DNA of 64,000 bases, taken from positions 6,760,501 through 6,824,500 of the forward strand of contig CM038925.1 in the NCBI GenBank assembly GCA_021904315.1. Direction: 5' to 3'. The notes beneath the pieces are model-generated. The model worked only from the letters and a program-made list of their open reading frames with translations, was not told where the DNA came from and ran no database searches. The position numbers and the translations under genes are program-made. This document shows positions 12,645-24,022 of the stretch, piece by piece. The stretch is from Sphagnum magellanicum (lineage: Eukaryota; Streptophyta; Sphagnopsida; Sphagnales; Sphagnaceae). Within the stretch, counting starts at the first letter, position 1; each line of letters begins with the position of its first letter.

Positions 12645-13100
12645 CATGGTGGTAACTACATATAAGTTGCATTGTTAGACATATTAATCAAATAGGCATG
12701 CCATTTGGCACTTATGTCAGTAAGAAGGTAAAACATTTCAATCAAAATCAACATGCCAAGTGGCACCTAATCAATTTAAACACTAAAAATTTTAGTCACA
12801 ATTGACACGCCATTTGGCACCCATGTCACTTGAAATATTAAACATCTTAATCACAATAGACATGCCATTTGGCATCCATGTCATTAAAAAAAGATAGTTA
12901 AGTCAAAACATATAGGCCGTTTGTCATACACCTCAATTAAGCTATTAGACACTATAGTCAAACTAAACATGCCATATGAGTTCCATGTCACCAAGAAGTC
13001 AGTCACATATGTTAACATGGACAACTACATGTCAACACAAACTACATACACTTAAATCATAATGGACATGCTTAGCTAGACATAAATAGACACTCAGTCA
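12645..13100. repeat. Degenerate 55-bp tandem repeat (about 8 units)
   Basis: A core close to CATGCCATTTGGCACC recurs at 12,697, 12,752, 12,806, 12,861, 12,912 and 12,968, with weaker units near 13,017 and 13,068, giving spacings of 52-56 bp. Each core is followed by 'ATGTCA' and an 'AATCACAAT'-like spacer. The core GCCATTTGGC is itself partly palindromic. Units have diverged considerably, so the array is old. Confidence 0.75.
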
Positions 13101-13241
13101 TAATAAACTCAACCAACTTTGTGGCAAAAATGACTTGTCTATTTTGATTGTAGCAAAATTTGTCCATTGTCCATTGTGACTAAAAACTTAGTCATAAAAA
13201 CCATCATATAAACACATAAATGTAGTAGTGTGTCTAAACAC

Positions 13242-13535
13242 TTATCGAAACCCCGTACAAACAAAGGAGGGGGGCCCTAACACATCCCCCAACAAAATAT
13301 TAAAGATTAATTTCAAGTTGGGTAGTGTTGTTGTTGACCATATGCTTATATCAAATGAGGAAAGACATAATTCTAAGAATTGACAGTGGTTGGTTTTAGG
13401 GTTTACAAGCTTGTTGCCACATCTCATTGCGGGAATTAGTGGTTTCCATTTGTTTCCAAATTTCACATGTGTTGCCTGACCCAATAATCTATTAACATCT
13501 AGGACCAATAGATGTCGTACCTTTTTTAATTACTA
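13242..13535 (-). pseudogene. Broken FCP1-homology domain, copy 2 (N-terminal part only)
   Basis: Minus-strand frame beginning 'RHLLVLDVNRLL' (about 13,530 downwards) and continuing with 'KPLI', 'FLELCLSSFDISIWSTTT' and 'LIFNILLGDVLGPPSFVC'. It lines up motif for motif with copy 1 at 10.1-10.7 kb ('RHFLVLDVNGFL', 'KPLI', 'FLEFCNSKFDIGIWS.TT'). The glycine after DVN is Arg here. Only the first half of the domain remains: the frame ends before the 'LLIDDS..K' segment, and I did not find that segment further along. It is a truncated paralog in opposite orientation to copy 1. Confidence 0.7.
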
Positions 13536-14129
13536 GAGTGCTTAGATTGAAAACATTGCAATTATTGACCTATTTTGCAAGAAAGATATGTTGATTAGTT
13601 TGTGGAACATTTGCATCTAGTGGCATTATCCATGATTTGCTTCCCACAAATGTTCATTTGTGTTTTACCTATCTACACTACCAATCTTCATGTTTGAATT
13701 GGAACCATTAGATGTTTGCACCACTACATTTGTAGCTTAGGCAAAGCCTAAAAATTCATCCCTTTTCTGCTCCACAAATGGTTGCATTTGAACTCTTTGT
13801 TATGTTAATGAAAATAAGCCCCAACCCTTAAAAAAATCCTATAATTGGATTTTCCACATCTCACATTAATAAGTTGCAAAAAAAAAATGCAATACATAAT
13901 GCACCTACAAACAAAAGGGAACTATGAACTAAAATCCACATCCTTAAATGTTTAGGATTTAGTTCCACTTTTATAGTTGGAAACGGTCCATTTTGCCACT
14001 ACTTAATTACCATCATTTATTTGTTCCTTGGTAATACCATTTGATTTTTTCTTTCTCCTCCGATCTATAAAGATTATCATGAGTAATGGATGTTGACTTC
14101 ATGAATGCAAACATCTCTTCCATTCTTGT
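13536..14129. other. Intergenic DNA, nothing recognised
   Basis: No open frame or repeat that I can support. Confidence 0.5.
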
Positions 14130-14325
14130 TGATTGTGCTAGATTATAGATATGCCCTTCAAGTCTTATATGTCTAAGCAAAAATGTCATTGCACTCCATT
14201 AGTAGTTCCTTCAACAAACTCATGTTTTCTCGAGCTAATTGTGCATTAACCTTAATTGTATGTGGACTATCCTCTATACCCAAATTAATCTTCATAAGTT
14301 ATTGGTCTTTAGTTAAAGTCCATTG
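14130..14325 (-). mobile_element. Possible Ty3/gypsy fragment (start of reverse transcriptase region)
   Basis: The minus strand reads 'GIEDSPHTIKVNAQL' followed by 'LLKELLMECNDIFA', the pattern seen just before the reverse transcriptase domain of plant Ty3/gypsy polyproteins. It is short, old and broken, and recognised by motif only. Confidence 0.45.
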
Positions 14326-14819
14326 TTAAGGTCACTTAGTGAACTACCGAGTTTGGTTGTGAAAAGATGTAGGAGTAGAAGATAAAATCTACTTTTGCAA
14401 TGTAGGTAAGCAAGTAACTTAAGTATTTTCCTATCAAATTAGGACGAAAAAAAAACAAACATTCACTAGAAAAAAAGGTGAAGCAAATACAAGTTCAAAA
14501 AGCTTACAATGAAGAAAATACTTCTAACAACAATTGAAAAACACAACTTTCACAGTATCAAAAAGCACAAAAACTTCATAAATTTAGATTAAAACATCCA
14601 CTTTTCATCAACATTAAGATCATAGAATTATAACAACTAATGACTTTTTCAACTACCTAGGGTTCCCCATATAAAACCTTTAAAGTGGTTAGAAACAGTG
14701 AAAATCCCAAAATGTTAGGGGAATCCCAAAAATCTATTTAAAATTCATAGTAAATCCTTTCTAGAAATCCTTGTATGGAGTCAATCTAATCAGCTAACAT
14801 TTTGGTTTAAAAGTATACA

Positions 14820-15125
14820 TGTCAAAAATTAGTAATGCATTTTCAGTAACAGAAATCGTAGTAGTTCTAGTAATGATTTTTGGTAATAGTTTTTTATAGT
14901 GATTTTTGGTAATGGTTTTCAATAGTGATTTTTGATAATAGTTTCATGTAGTGATTTTTGGTAGTAAATTTTTGATAAGGTTTTTTGGTTATAAATTTTT
15001 TGTAGCACTTTCTAATAATATTTATTTGGTAGCATTTTTTGGTAACAAATTTCCAATAACATTTTTTGGTAGTGGTTTCCAATAGTAGGTTTTCAGTATT
15101 GATTTTCAATACTAGTTCTGGTAGT
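14820..15125. repeat. Degenerate short tandem repeat, T/G-rich
   Basis: About 20 diverged repeats of a unit like 'GTAATGATTTTTG' / 'GTAGTGATTTTTGGTAATAG'. The minus strand is open for 71 codons and gives a Lys/Tyr/Thr-rich repetitive peptide, which reflects the repeat rather than a gene. Confidence 0.65.
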
Positions 15126-15930
15126 CAAAATTAATATTAAATTTTTTTGTCTTAAAGATCCTAACATTTTTTACACCTTAAACAACACCCACCTTATAAT
15201 TTGCAATTCCTACATTTTGATTTTGCTAGTGTTTCATCCACATGTACACAACTTGGTATGTGGCATGGCAAAAAGTTTCAATATACACCATGTTTTCAAT
15301 AATTATTTCAAGTTCTTTGTTGACCCTTTCCTCAAAAATAACTCTATGGTTTACTATAATGTTTTATGAAACACTATAATTTAATTTCTTATTCCTCTCC
15401 CATTTTCAATTGTATTGATTATTAATGAAGTTACTCCTAGGAATAAATTAATGCTACCAATAGAAAATAAAACCATGTTAAAATACAGCAAACCATAGGT
15501 CAAAGTGAAGTTGAACTATTTGGGGGAAAATTAAGGCAATTGACAATCACGTCATTTAGTCATCCTAAACCTTGTAGTAATCAAAAGTTCATCTTGGGGT
15601 GATAGAAAAAAATTCAAGTAATGATCGAATTTTTTTCATGTAATGATTACAATAGTTTTGGCCAACAATTAAATTTTTTCAATGTTAGACCAATTGTGGA
15701 GATTTAATCATTATCCATCGAATGATTAAAAATTTTCAATCATTCAATTTGATGAATGAATTCTTTTGGTTGCTTAAGTTGGTGGTCAAATTTTTTTTAG
15801 GCAATGATTGAATTTTTCTAGTAGTGATTGTAAGTGTTCATGGATCAATGGTGGAGATCAAACCATTGTTGATTAAAAAAATCGAAAATCTTGGTCACTT
15901 GATTTGGTGATTGAATTTTTTTGGTTGCCT

Positions 15931-16883
15931 TGATGCATTCTCAACTCTTTGAAGGACTCAAATGTGAGTCCAAGTAGAAGACAATGGAAAAGGCAGGAGT
16001 CGGGGCACGTTCCTTAGGTCACAACACTTTGAGGGGTAGAGGGGTGTGTTGGAGCTCCGGGATGGGACTAGGAAGAGTTGACAAGCTTCACTCACTCACA
16101 CAGGCCTGCACTCAACCTACACAAAGTGGTTAGTGCATAGTTGGAGCACCTTTGGTGCTAGGACGAGCCACGGGCAACACGGACACACTAGATTCACCAC
16201 GGCCCGGATTTGGGGGAAGCCACCACCTTCCCCCTTATAGTATACTCTATGGCTGGCCATGGAACTTACATCCAAATGGTTTTTCTTTCCCAGGACTACC
16301 AAGTGGGAGTCCCAAAATCGCGCCAGTTGGGATTCCCGTGACTTTAGAAGCCCATAACTTTGTTAGCAGACCTCGAATCACGATGTGGTTTAAAGCAAAG
16401 TTGTAGCTCTCGTCAAGAGCTTTTCAAAGGTATGTCGCACGCCCTTTGCAGCTAAGTAAATCGGGTTGATTCCCGACTTTTTTTGGTCAGGAGTCAAACT
16501 GGCAGTTTGATTCCCGACCCTTCTTTTGGCCATAACTTGTGTTTTAGATGTCCAAATGAACAATGCAAGACCATTTTAGACATTTACGTTCCAAGAGCTT
16601 TTCAATGATATAAAAAACGCCACAAGCCATTGAGTTTTGATCCTTGAAATTGCTCTATGAAGTTCCATCTCCCAAAGTGGGAGTTGCCTTGGGAGTGTGA
16701 AGGTTCACTCCCTCATACTCCCTCACACTTTCTTACACTCCTAGGAGTGTGTGATGTGACTCCCGGGCTTCTTCTTGGCCCGCACCCTTGCGACCTATTT
16801 GCCTTGACTCCCAAGCTTCCTTTCGACCCGCAACCTTGTAACCCTTTTGCCTTGGTTGCAAGCCCAAAGCTAAGGTTGCGACA
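15931..16883 (+). mobile_element. Solo LTR (953 bp) with 5-bp target duplication
   Basis: Begins TGATGCATTC and ends GGTTGCGACA (TG...CA ends), and is flanked on both sides by TGCCT (15,926-15,930 and 16,884-16,888). The matching position in the other arm of the inverted duplication (AGGCA, 32,745-32,749) has a single copy of the target and no insert, so both boundaries are exact. No internal retroelement sequence is present, which is the usual product of LTR-LTR recombination. Related LTRs lie at 44,357-45,240 and 62,548-62,930. It carries a partly palindromic 'GGGTCAAACTGGCAGTTTGATTCCCGACC'-like block near 16,490. The superfamily (Copia or Gypsy) cannot be told from the LTR alone. Confidence 0.9.
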
Positions 16884-19800
16884 TGCCTAGTTTAATGATT
16901 AAAAAATTGGGCATTCAAAAAGCTTTCGATTGTAGAACTAATTTAACCAAAAAAATTGGGTCGTTGAAAAAATTGGTCAACATCTATCATGATAGGCAAA
17001 ACTGATGTGTTCAGATGGATGTTGACGTGACAACAAACCCAAATTGGGCATGTCATGCCATTTTTAACAACCCTAAGGCCATCGAGATGCACCTCAAACT
17101 ATTCTTCTCGCGAGATTAACATAAAGGTTATCCATAGCCACATTGGTTGATTTTAATCAATTTGGAACAATATGAACCTACATTTGTGTTATAAAAATTG
17201 ATATGTCCATAAAGGTAATCTAACCGTAATTGGAATATTGGCTTACATCCATGCTTCTGCACAAATGGCCTCCATCGCTTTCATGGGTATAGACATGACA
17301 TTATCAACAATTAAATATGTTGATATAAATTGATATGTGAATTCATCAAATACATGTTATATTATTCCTTAATGCAATGGATCATCAATGTAAAGGCATT
17401 CATCCATAACATGTCCTTTCTATTAATAGTACTTACACCTAATGGATGGTGAGGATGCGGGTATTCAATTTGGCACATGGATCTGTCGATGTAATGATTC
17501 TCCATTCACCATCCTTGTTATTCCATCAAAATGCATCATTCCCTAGTTCATACGTTCCATACAATTGTCCATAGTTTATGCTTTCGTCACCAATTATTTT
17601 TTTACAAAGATATGTGAGTTGGTGCACTACATTTTATAATTTGTTTCATTTGAGTAATTATAGTCTTTGAATTGTTCCAAAAAAGTATGGTGCTAGTGAT
17701 TCCACTACTTGATTGGCATTCACCCGTCATTCATTAAACAACTTTAGAATAGTTATGAATTTCTTCCCACTATTTGGTGGTTCATAGTATGGTGGAATCT
17801 TGGATTGCCAAGGATGTACATGGGCCACCCATCTTGTTATAGATATTTATTCTTTCTCCAACTCCATGTTTTCACTACTAAATGAACCCCCAAAATTTGA
17901 ATGTTGAAGAGTTCGAAATGCCTATCCCTCCCCTTCTAACACTTGTTGATTCAAATTTGGAAATACAGGTTTTGTTGTGAATCCCAAAAATTCTCTAAGT
18001 AAGTTTTTCTCCAAAGTACCAATTTTAGTCATTATAATTCTACTTCATTGCTACTATGATTTGAATTTCTTTTGAAACGTTTATCTTCATTAGGATATTC
18101 ATGTGCCTTGTAGGTTTTTCCTTCGTTTTTTACATTTATGGGTTTTATGATTACACACGTGTTGCTATTACAACCTCCATTTCTTCATGTTCACAATGTA
18201 CTTTTGTTGGTGGCACAAACATTATTTATGGATATCTATCTGTTGCTTGATTTAATTGCATTCATAAGCATCTTATAATCATTATGTTCATTTTCCCCTT
18301 CTCTAACCAAGATCTCGTGATAGATTCCCTTATAGACCAAATTTTCATGGCAACTATGATCCCACTTAGATTTAAATCCTTAAAAATTTAATAACATGTA
18401 GATTTAGAAGAAAATAAAAAAAATGCAATTTATTTATATAAAAAATTTAATAAACCAAAATACAACCTAAAAAAAACTACAATTCTTCCTTGAATTCATC
18501 CCAAAGATGATTGTCAAATTGTAACATATATTCTTTCATTTCAATAGTTCTTGAAGTTACAATACTATTTTAACATAAAAATCTTGCACTAACAAATACA
18601 TCTACCATAAAATTGCAGATCTTGTACAAACCATACACACATGTGCAAAATACTTCATGCAAAATAGAATCCATTCTTCTTCAAAAGTTCTGATTTTTAA
18701 AAAAAACATCCACATTTCCACAAAAGCAAAAATGGAATTAATTATCAACAAAACTCATGTGCAAGAATATGTCCAAGAATTCAAAATTAGAGGAGAAAAT
18801 CACCAACTACTTACTAACTACCAACTATTGCTCCTTTAACAAAATGATAGAAGCACATAGGTTGACCATACCTTTTTTTGGAGGCTCAATTGATATAGCC
18901 CCCCTTCCCGTTCATGCATCATTATAATTTTTTTAAATATGAAAACTCTTGTGACACAATGGTTTTTTTTTTATAATCTAGCCGAGGTAGCAGGCATCCA
19001 TAAGCTGATTTAGCCAAATTTGGCTTTTATATAAATATGAAAGGAAATCTTTAAAGACGTCCTTATACTTTTAGGTTAATAATTACTTGAAACATGTATA
19101 GAAATCTGGTGACTTTTCTAGATTATTTTAATTCAAATTTTCGTGATTTACTTTCAAAAAAATCATTGAATTTGTGGCGTAAAGTCTCAAAATTTCCGCA
19201 CTGTGCGAAATGTCACACCAAACAGAAAGGCTGCTGTGACCATTTTTTTGGGGTTCTACACGTGTGCAAATGGTCGGCCCATGTGGTGACGGTCTACCCT
19301 GTCTGTGTCCATGGATGTGGACCAAAGATTATTGGGTGGGTTCCGTAACCTGTTGTCGCTGTCTGGGGGGAAGACTTATAACTTGGGGAGCCCTGATGAC
19401 CGGTCAGAGATCAGCCCTTCCCAAAGGAAATGCATGACTGTGTATACGCGTTGTCTGGACTGCAGGCTGTATAGCTGCTGAGTCGTCCACATAGATCGCA
19501 TGCGTGTAATCTACACGTGGTGGACATCTCGTACCCTCAAATCACCGTGTAATCAAAGTCAGCCCTTTCTAAACCTCCCTGCAACCACCGGCAAGTAACC
19601 CTACTAACCACCATGATCTACGACATTTTTTTGGAGACAGGCTAAACCCCTAAAAGGCTATAGTTTGTAAGAGGATCAAATTTTCAAGTTCACCCTTTGA
19701 TGTGGAGTGGACCTCATTTAAATACTACCCTGTGCATATCGAGGACTAGGTCCCACAGTTTGTGCCCCTCCCATTAATTAGCCCAGGCCAAAAATGGTGA

Positions 19801-20314
19801 CAAACAGTTTTGGAAATTAAAGTTGTATGCAGCCAATGACAAGGCTCAGGATGCACTCAGCTTTTGTATTTTGGGGTGGAAGGGGATTTTTTTCTCTTGT
19901 TCCCAATGTGTCCCCACCATATTCACACGAGGTTCCCAAAGGGCTCCCCAAGTTCCCAATTTGTTCCCAAAAGCACCTCCATTTTATCCCACACAAAGTT
20001 GCATTCCCATGTACACAAACTGAAAAGTTGGAGAGCACATTTGATTCTATATCTGGACTTGGGGTCCGAAGAGATGTTTCTACTGGGGAGTGCCCAATGT
20101 TCCAAAAGATTGGTGATGGGTCAATCAACCTGGCATCTTCCAAAAAGATTTTGCCCTTTGTCTCAGTATGCCACTATCTCCTACAGCTTCTAGAGCCATC
20201 GGGTAGAATGGTCCATCACGGGATTGACAAGGACAGTAGACAATTGACTGAACGTGTACGCACTTTTCCACCTCCACCTTTGGCATCCCTTGTACGCCAC
20301 CTTGGCCATCTCAC

Positions 20315-20320
20315 TATAAA
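20315..20320 (+). promoter_or_regulatory. Putative TATA box of germin-like gene 1
   Basis: TATAAA in the context TCACTATAAATCC, about 200 bases before the chosen ATG. The same box is conserved in the other arm (29,491-29,496, reverse). Inferred from position and sequence only. Confidence 0.6.
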
Positions 20321-20518
20321 TCCAAACTGCACACTCCTCCATTCCAACTGCAGAGCTCACCTGACTCTTCTTCCTACACTGCTTTCCTTGCCTATCAGAC
20401 CCCTTCGTCCTACACTAGTATTGCTGGCTCAATTGTTTTTCTGCCTACCTGGGGTCAAGAATATTCACTAACTTTGCTCAATTTGCAGCGGTCTCCCCAA
20501 CAAGCATTCGTCAACGCG

Positions 20519-21205
20519 ATGGCTGGGAGCTTTTCAGCTCATGTTCGCCGTGTCACAGTGGCACTTTTTGTGTTGCAGCTAGCTCTCCTCCCCATGATGG
20601 CCATTGCATCAGATGCGGACCCAGAGCAAGACTTCTGTGTCGCCGATCCCAACAACCCCACCATCGTTAACGGTCTGGTCTGCAAGAACCCTGCCCTTGT
20701 GACCGGCACCGACTTCGCGTCCCCTCTCTTGGCCGCCCCTGGAAACACCAACAACCCCCTTGGAAGTAACGTCACAGGAGCATTTGCAGGATCATTCCCG
20801 GGCATCAACACTTTGGGGATTTCCATGGCACGCCTGGACTTCGCTAAAGGAGGTCTCGTCCCACCCCACACACACCCTCGGGCCACAGAGATCATTTTCG
20901 TGGTGGAGGGTTCTTTGTTCGTCGGTTTCGTGAGCACCGATGAAAAACTTTATTCAGCCACGTTGCAGCAGGGCGATGTGTTTGTGTTCCCGAGAGGTCT
21001 TTTGCACTTCGAGCTCAACGTGTGCGACGGTACTGCAACTGCAATTGCAGCCCTGAACAGCCAGAACCCAGGTACGCAAATACAGGCAGTAGCGTTATTC
21101 AATTCCAACATCACCGAGGTGGTCTTGGAAAAAGCATTCGGATTGGGAGAAAAGGCAGTCCAAAAGATCGAGTACGCAGTCGAAGCTGCTAATAAGAAAG
21201 CTTGA
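20519..21205 (+). CDS. Germin-like protein, copy 1 (228 aa)
   Basis: Secreted single-domain cupin of the germin-like family: apoplastic, manganese-binding glycoproteins that assemble as hexamers and show superoxide dismutase or oxalate oxidase activity in characterised members. Residues 1-30 form a signal peptide (hydrophobic core VALFVLQLALLPMMAIA). Cys40 and Cys55 are the conserved disulfide pair. Germin box 1 is PPHTHPRATE...G (His117, His119, Glu124) and box 2 is GDVFVFPRGLLHFELN (His163), so all four metal ligands are present. N-glycosylation sites are at Asn84 (NVT) and Asn197 (NIT). The first ATG, 20,519, gives the normal family length; an open run extends 15 codons upstream but has no ATG. 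AATAAA-like signals lie at 21,386 and 21,511. The whole frame is one exon. Which substrate it acts on cannot be decided from sequence. Confidence 0.95.
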   Translation: MAGSFSAHVRRVTVALFVLQLALLPMMAIASDADPEQDFCVADPNNPTIVNGLVCKNPALVTGTDFASPLLAAPGNTNNPLGSNVTGAFAGSFPGINTLGISMARLDFAKGGLVPPHTHPRATEIIFVVEGSLFVGFVSTDEKLYSATLQQGDVFVFPRGLLHFELNVCDGTATAIAALNSQNPGTQIQAVALFNSNITEVVLEKAFGLGEKAVQKIEYAVEAANKKA

Positions 21206-22049
21206 ATCAAAGGTCATATACATTCATACATACTTTATGTCTATAGATGTTGCATGAGATGCAACCTTTAAATTATTCTTTAGGACTGCCTATGGCACTG
21301 CAGCAAATTTTGTGCGGGGCATCAGATTCAGTATCCCTCTTGACATGAAAGTGGTTGAGTTGGCCGTCATGCCATTCAATTCCCAATAAAGTTTTATCTT
21401 TTGTAATATTTCGTGGATGGTTACAAACCTTGTGTGCTTTGGCCATTAGCGCAACATGGATTGGTGTTGTGTCCCTGTAGAATGTTCCATGCATACGCGC
21501 AATTGCTTTGAATAAAGAAAAGAGAAGAGGACCTCTGGTGGAAACTACTATGTGGTGGGTAAGTCCATCTTGACCTAGTTAAACTACCAATAAATTGAGG
21601 GCTAAAAATACTTTGCCTAACTTGGTTAGGAAAAAACATTTGGTATCCAGTTCTCTTTATCCTACCCAATTGGTGAATATTTAGTCTTGTCTTGAATATT
21701 CATCCTATCTGGCACATGAAAGGGGGGGTACTTATTTGTGCTACTATTAATTAGGAGGGGGGGGTGCACCCCTGGAGTTTTTCCTTTTCTCTTTGAGAAG
21801 GAGCCACATTGATTGGCCCATCGCCAATATTTTTGGAACATTGGGCACTGCCCAACAGAGAAGCGTAGACATGCTTCCCTCCCCAAAATAGAAGCATAGT
21901 TAAGTTTTTTTCTTCCGAGAAAGATCCACATTCATTGGCTGATGGCCAATAATTTTGGATCATTGGGCACTGCCCAATGTAGAAGCCTAGACTTCTTCCC
22001 CAAATAGACACATAGTTCTGCTTCCCTTTGGGCCCCCATTTACAACTTA

Positions 22050-22090
22050 CTAGTTTGAACCCCATGCCTAATGCACAGGTGTGTGTGTAT
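22050..22090 (-). mobile_element. Candidate Helitron 3' terminus A
   Basis: On the minus strand the sequence reads CCTGTGC-ATTAG-GCATGGG, then GTTCAAA, then CTAG followed by T. A short GC-rich hairpin about 8-10 bases before CTAG, with insertion just before T, is the standard Helitron 3' end. The same end plus about 60 bases of shared sequence recurs at 24,890. A matching 5' TC end was not located, so the body (to the right) is undefined. Confidence 0.5.
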
Positions 22091-23710
22091 TTGACGGTAC
22101 ATATTACAAAACCAGATATGAAGTACAAATTTTTTAAACGACTGTCTATACTCATGGTGACACACTGAAAATCCAATGTAGAAATCTGGCAATCTTTTAC
22201 TGTTTTTCCACCTCACTTTTGGCTTTTGAAACCCTCCAAAATCACTTCATTTTTGAATTTTTCATTTCACTTTTTAGCGAAATTTCTCTGGTAAAAATAA
22301 TGGCATCAAGGGCTTAAGTGGCAGAATCTGCCACAGAGGACCTAATCCTTAGCATTAAAAGTAAGGAGTCAAGCCCCATGACAAATTTGTAGGCCGGCCA
22401 TAGAGGACCCCTTTCTTGACATTAAGAGTAGGGATGTAGTTGCAGAATGACAAAATCAGCAGCAAGTGCAATTGGGTCTCAATTAAACACCAGGTGAGCC
22501 TGAATGGTCATCCCCAGCCCTTTTATTTATTGGAAAAAATTCGCAGAAAAATGAAATTAAAAATTGAAAAATTGAAAAAGAAGTGATTTTGAGGGAAAAA
22601 ATAGTAAATAATAATGCCATTTAAAAATTTGGATCACATAAGGTATCAATCTTTTTGAAAAATTTAGACTCATGAGTTAACAATTTCATTGTCAAAGTAA
22701 TACCCCTGGTTATCAATTTACTTGGGTTTTTATTTAAATAATAAATTATGCATAAAGGTCAGTTTTCAAATACTCACCTTGCAAACCACAAGTTATATTG
22801 TCTAGGTAGGGTAGGCTGTAGGGTTAAAAAAAGAAGAAGTAATATGTATTTTTTCTATTTTTCCATCACAAACATGTTTTCTTTTTTTCCTGTTATTTTT
22901 CATAAACTTTTCCTGATTGAGAGGAGAAAGGAAGAACAGGAAAGGCAAATGCTCGAAATGCTACACATGACAGGCTCTCCAGGCAGAGTCAGCCATTTTC
23001 GGTGGGAGTAAACAGACCATGACGGGATGGATGGATGATCGGACGAATGTCTGACGTCTGATCATCATTGAGCCTATCTTCTTACTACGTTCTCATCTCT
23101 GAAGAAAACCTTCGCTTCTTCAAGCTTGCTTGCTAGCCAGCTAGCTAGTTCTGGAGAATAGAAGCGGAAAAAGAAACTTCAGATATCAACTACAGACACT
23201 TCACCCTCTCATTTGTATGTTGCTTCACTTTCGTCAAGTGCTTCATCTCCAATCTTCGCTTCCGTCGCATGCTTCTTCTCATCGCCAAAACACACATACC
23301 TTTATAACAAATACATTTAGATTTTTTAAAGAATTTAATTATTAACATACACAAATTGATCATATTCGGACAAATGCACCAATGCAACATAGATATCAAA
23401 AGCACATTGGACACTTCATAAAAGAATTTATTGTTTATTAAATTACCAAATTTTATGCCACATTTTGTCTTGTCATAACATGTTATTTTTATGTTTTTGG
23501 CTAAAATATTCTTGAACCATGTATAGACAGAAATCTGACATTTTTCCTTTTAAAAAAAAAATTCTGACTATTGAAAATATTTTTGAATTAATTGATTTCA
23601 GCACTTTTTAACTATATGGCTAATTATTCATGTGGATCATCATCACTTTGGCTGCATTACAAAATTGACCGAAAAAAAACGAAAAAACGCATTACATGCG
23701 ATCATGTGTA

Positions 23711-24022
23711 AATATTATTCATCATACATGGTAATTATTTATGCACCGTCCAGCAAGCAAGCAGCACATGGAGGATGATGATGTATCTAAATAGGGACAT
23801 GGATGGAGGGCCATTCCTGGTTTATTTTATAAATAAAAAATTTCACTGGCCATAACTTGGAGGCCATTTCACTGACCAAGTTGGGCATTTGGGAAGTAGC
23901 TAGCTGGGAGAGCATTGCATGATGGATAGATTTCCTTCCCATTCTTGGTGGGCAGAAAGCTGCAGTGTCAGACTCAGTAGAGGGATGGTGTGCAGCCGGC
24001 AACCTCGGAGCTTCCAGGGTGT
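23711..24022. repeat. Direct repeat, copy A1
   Basis: Pairs with 25,690-25,897 in the same orientation at high identity, including 'GCACCGTCCAGCAAGCAAGC' and 'TGCAGCCGGCAACCTCGGAG'. A1 holds about 106 extra bases (23,828-23,933), bounded by TTT, that A2 lacks. Confidence 0.85.

Larger units (their letters stand above)
15470..21520. repeat. Left arm of a large inverted duplication
   Basis: This arm reappears as its reverse complement at about 28,305-33,204. Landmarks that pair include the outer end 'AACCATGTTAAAAT' (15,470) with 'ATTTTAACATGGTT' (about 33,190), the 17.9-kb segment with that at 31.65-31.74 kb, the 18.6-18.9 kb segment with 30.8-31.1 kb, the germin genes, and the inner end at the 'GCGCAATTGC' segment (about 21,505 and 28,312). 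Non-coding parts differ by roughly one base in fifteen to twenty by eye plus small indels, while the germin frames are almost identical. The arm is lengthened by a solo LTR at 15,931-16,883. About 1 kb upstream of the gene lies a G-box-like CACGTG (19,514). The stretch 16.9-19.8 kb has no recognisable gene, though its minus strand looks faintly like decayed coding sequence. Confidence 0.9.

Noticed and set aside
19827-20471. 214-codon frame upstream of germin copy 1 (and its counterpart at 29,145-30,023)
   Set aside because: It runs through the promoter and TATA box, has no motif, and is not preserved between arms in start or length.
20474-20518. Upstream extension of the germin frame (15 codons)
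   Set aside because: It lacks an ATG (the first codon is TTG). The ATG at 20,519 gives the normal signal peptide.
20539-21210. Long antisense frames opposite the germin genes (also 28,605-29,273)
   Set aside because: Shadow frames caused by the codon use of the GC-richer germin coding sequence. They have no family motifs.
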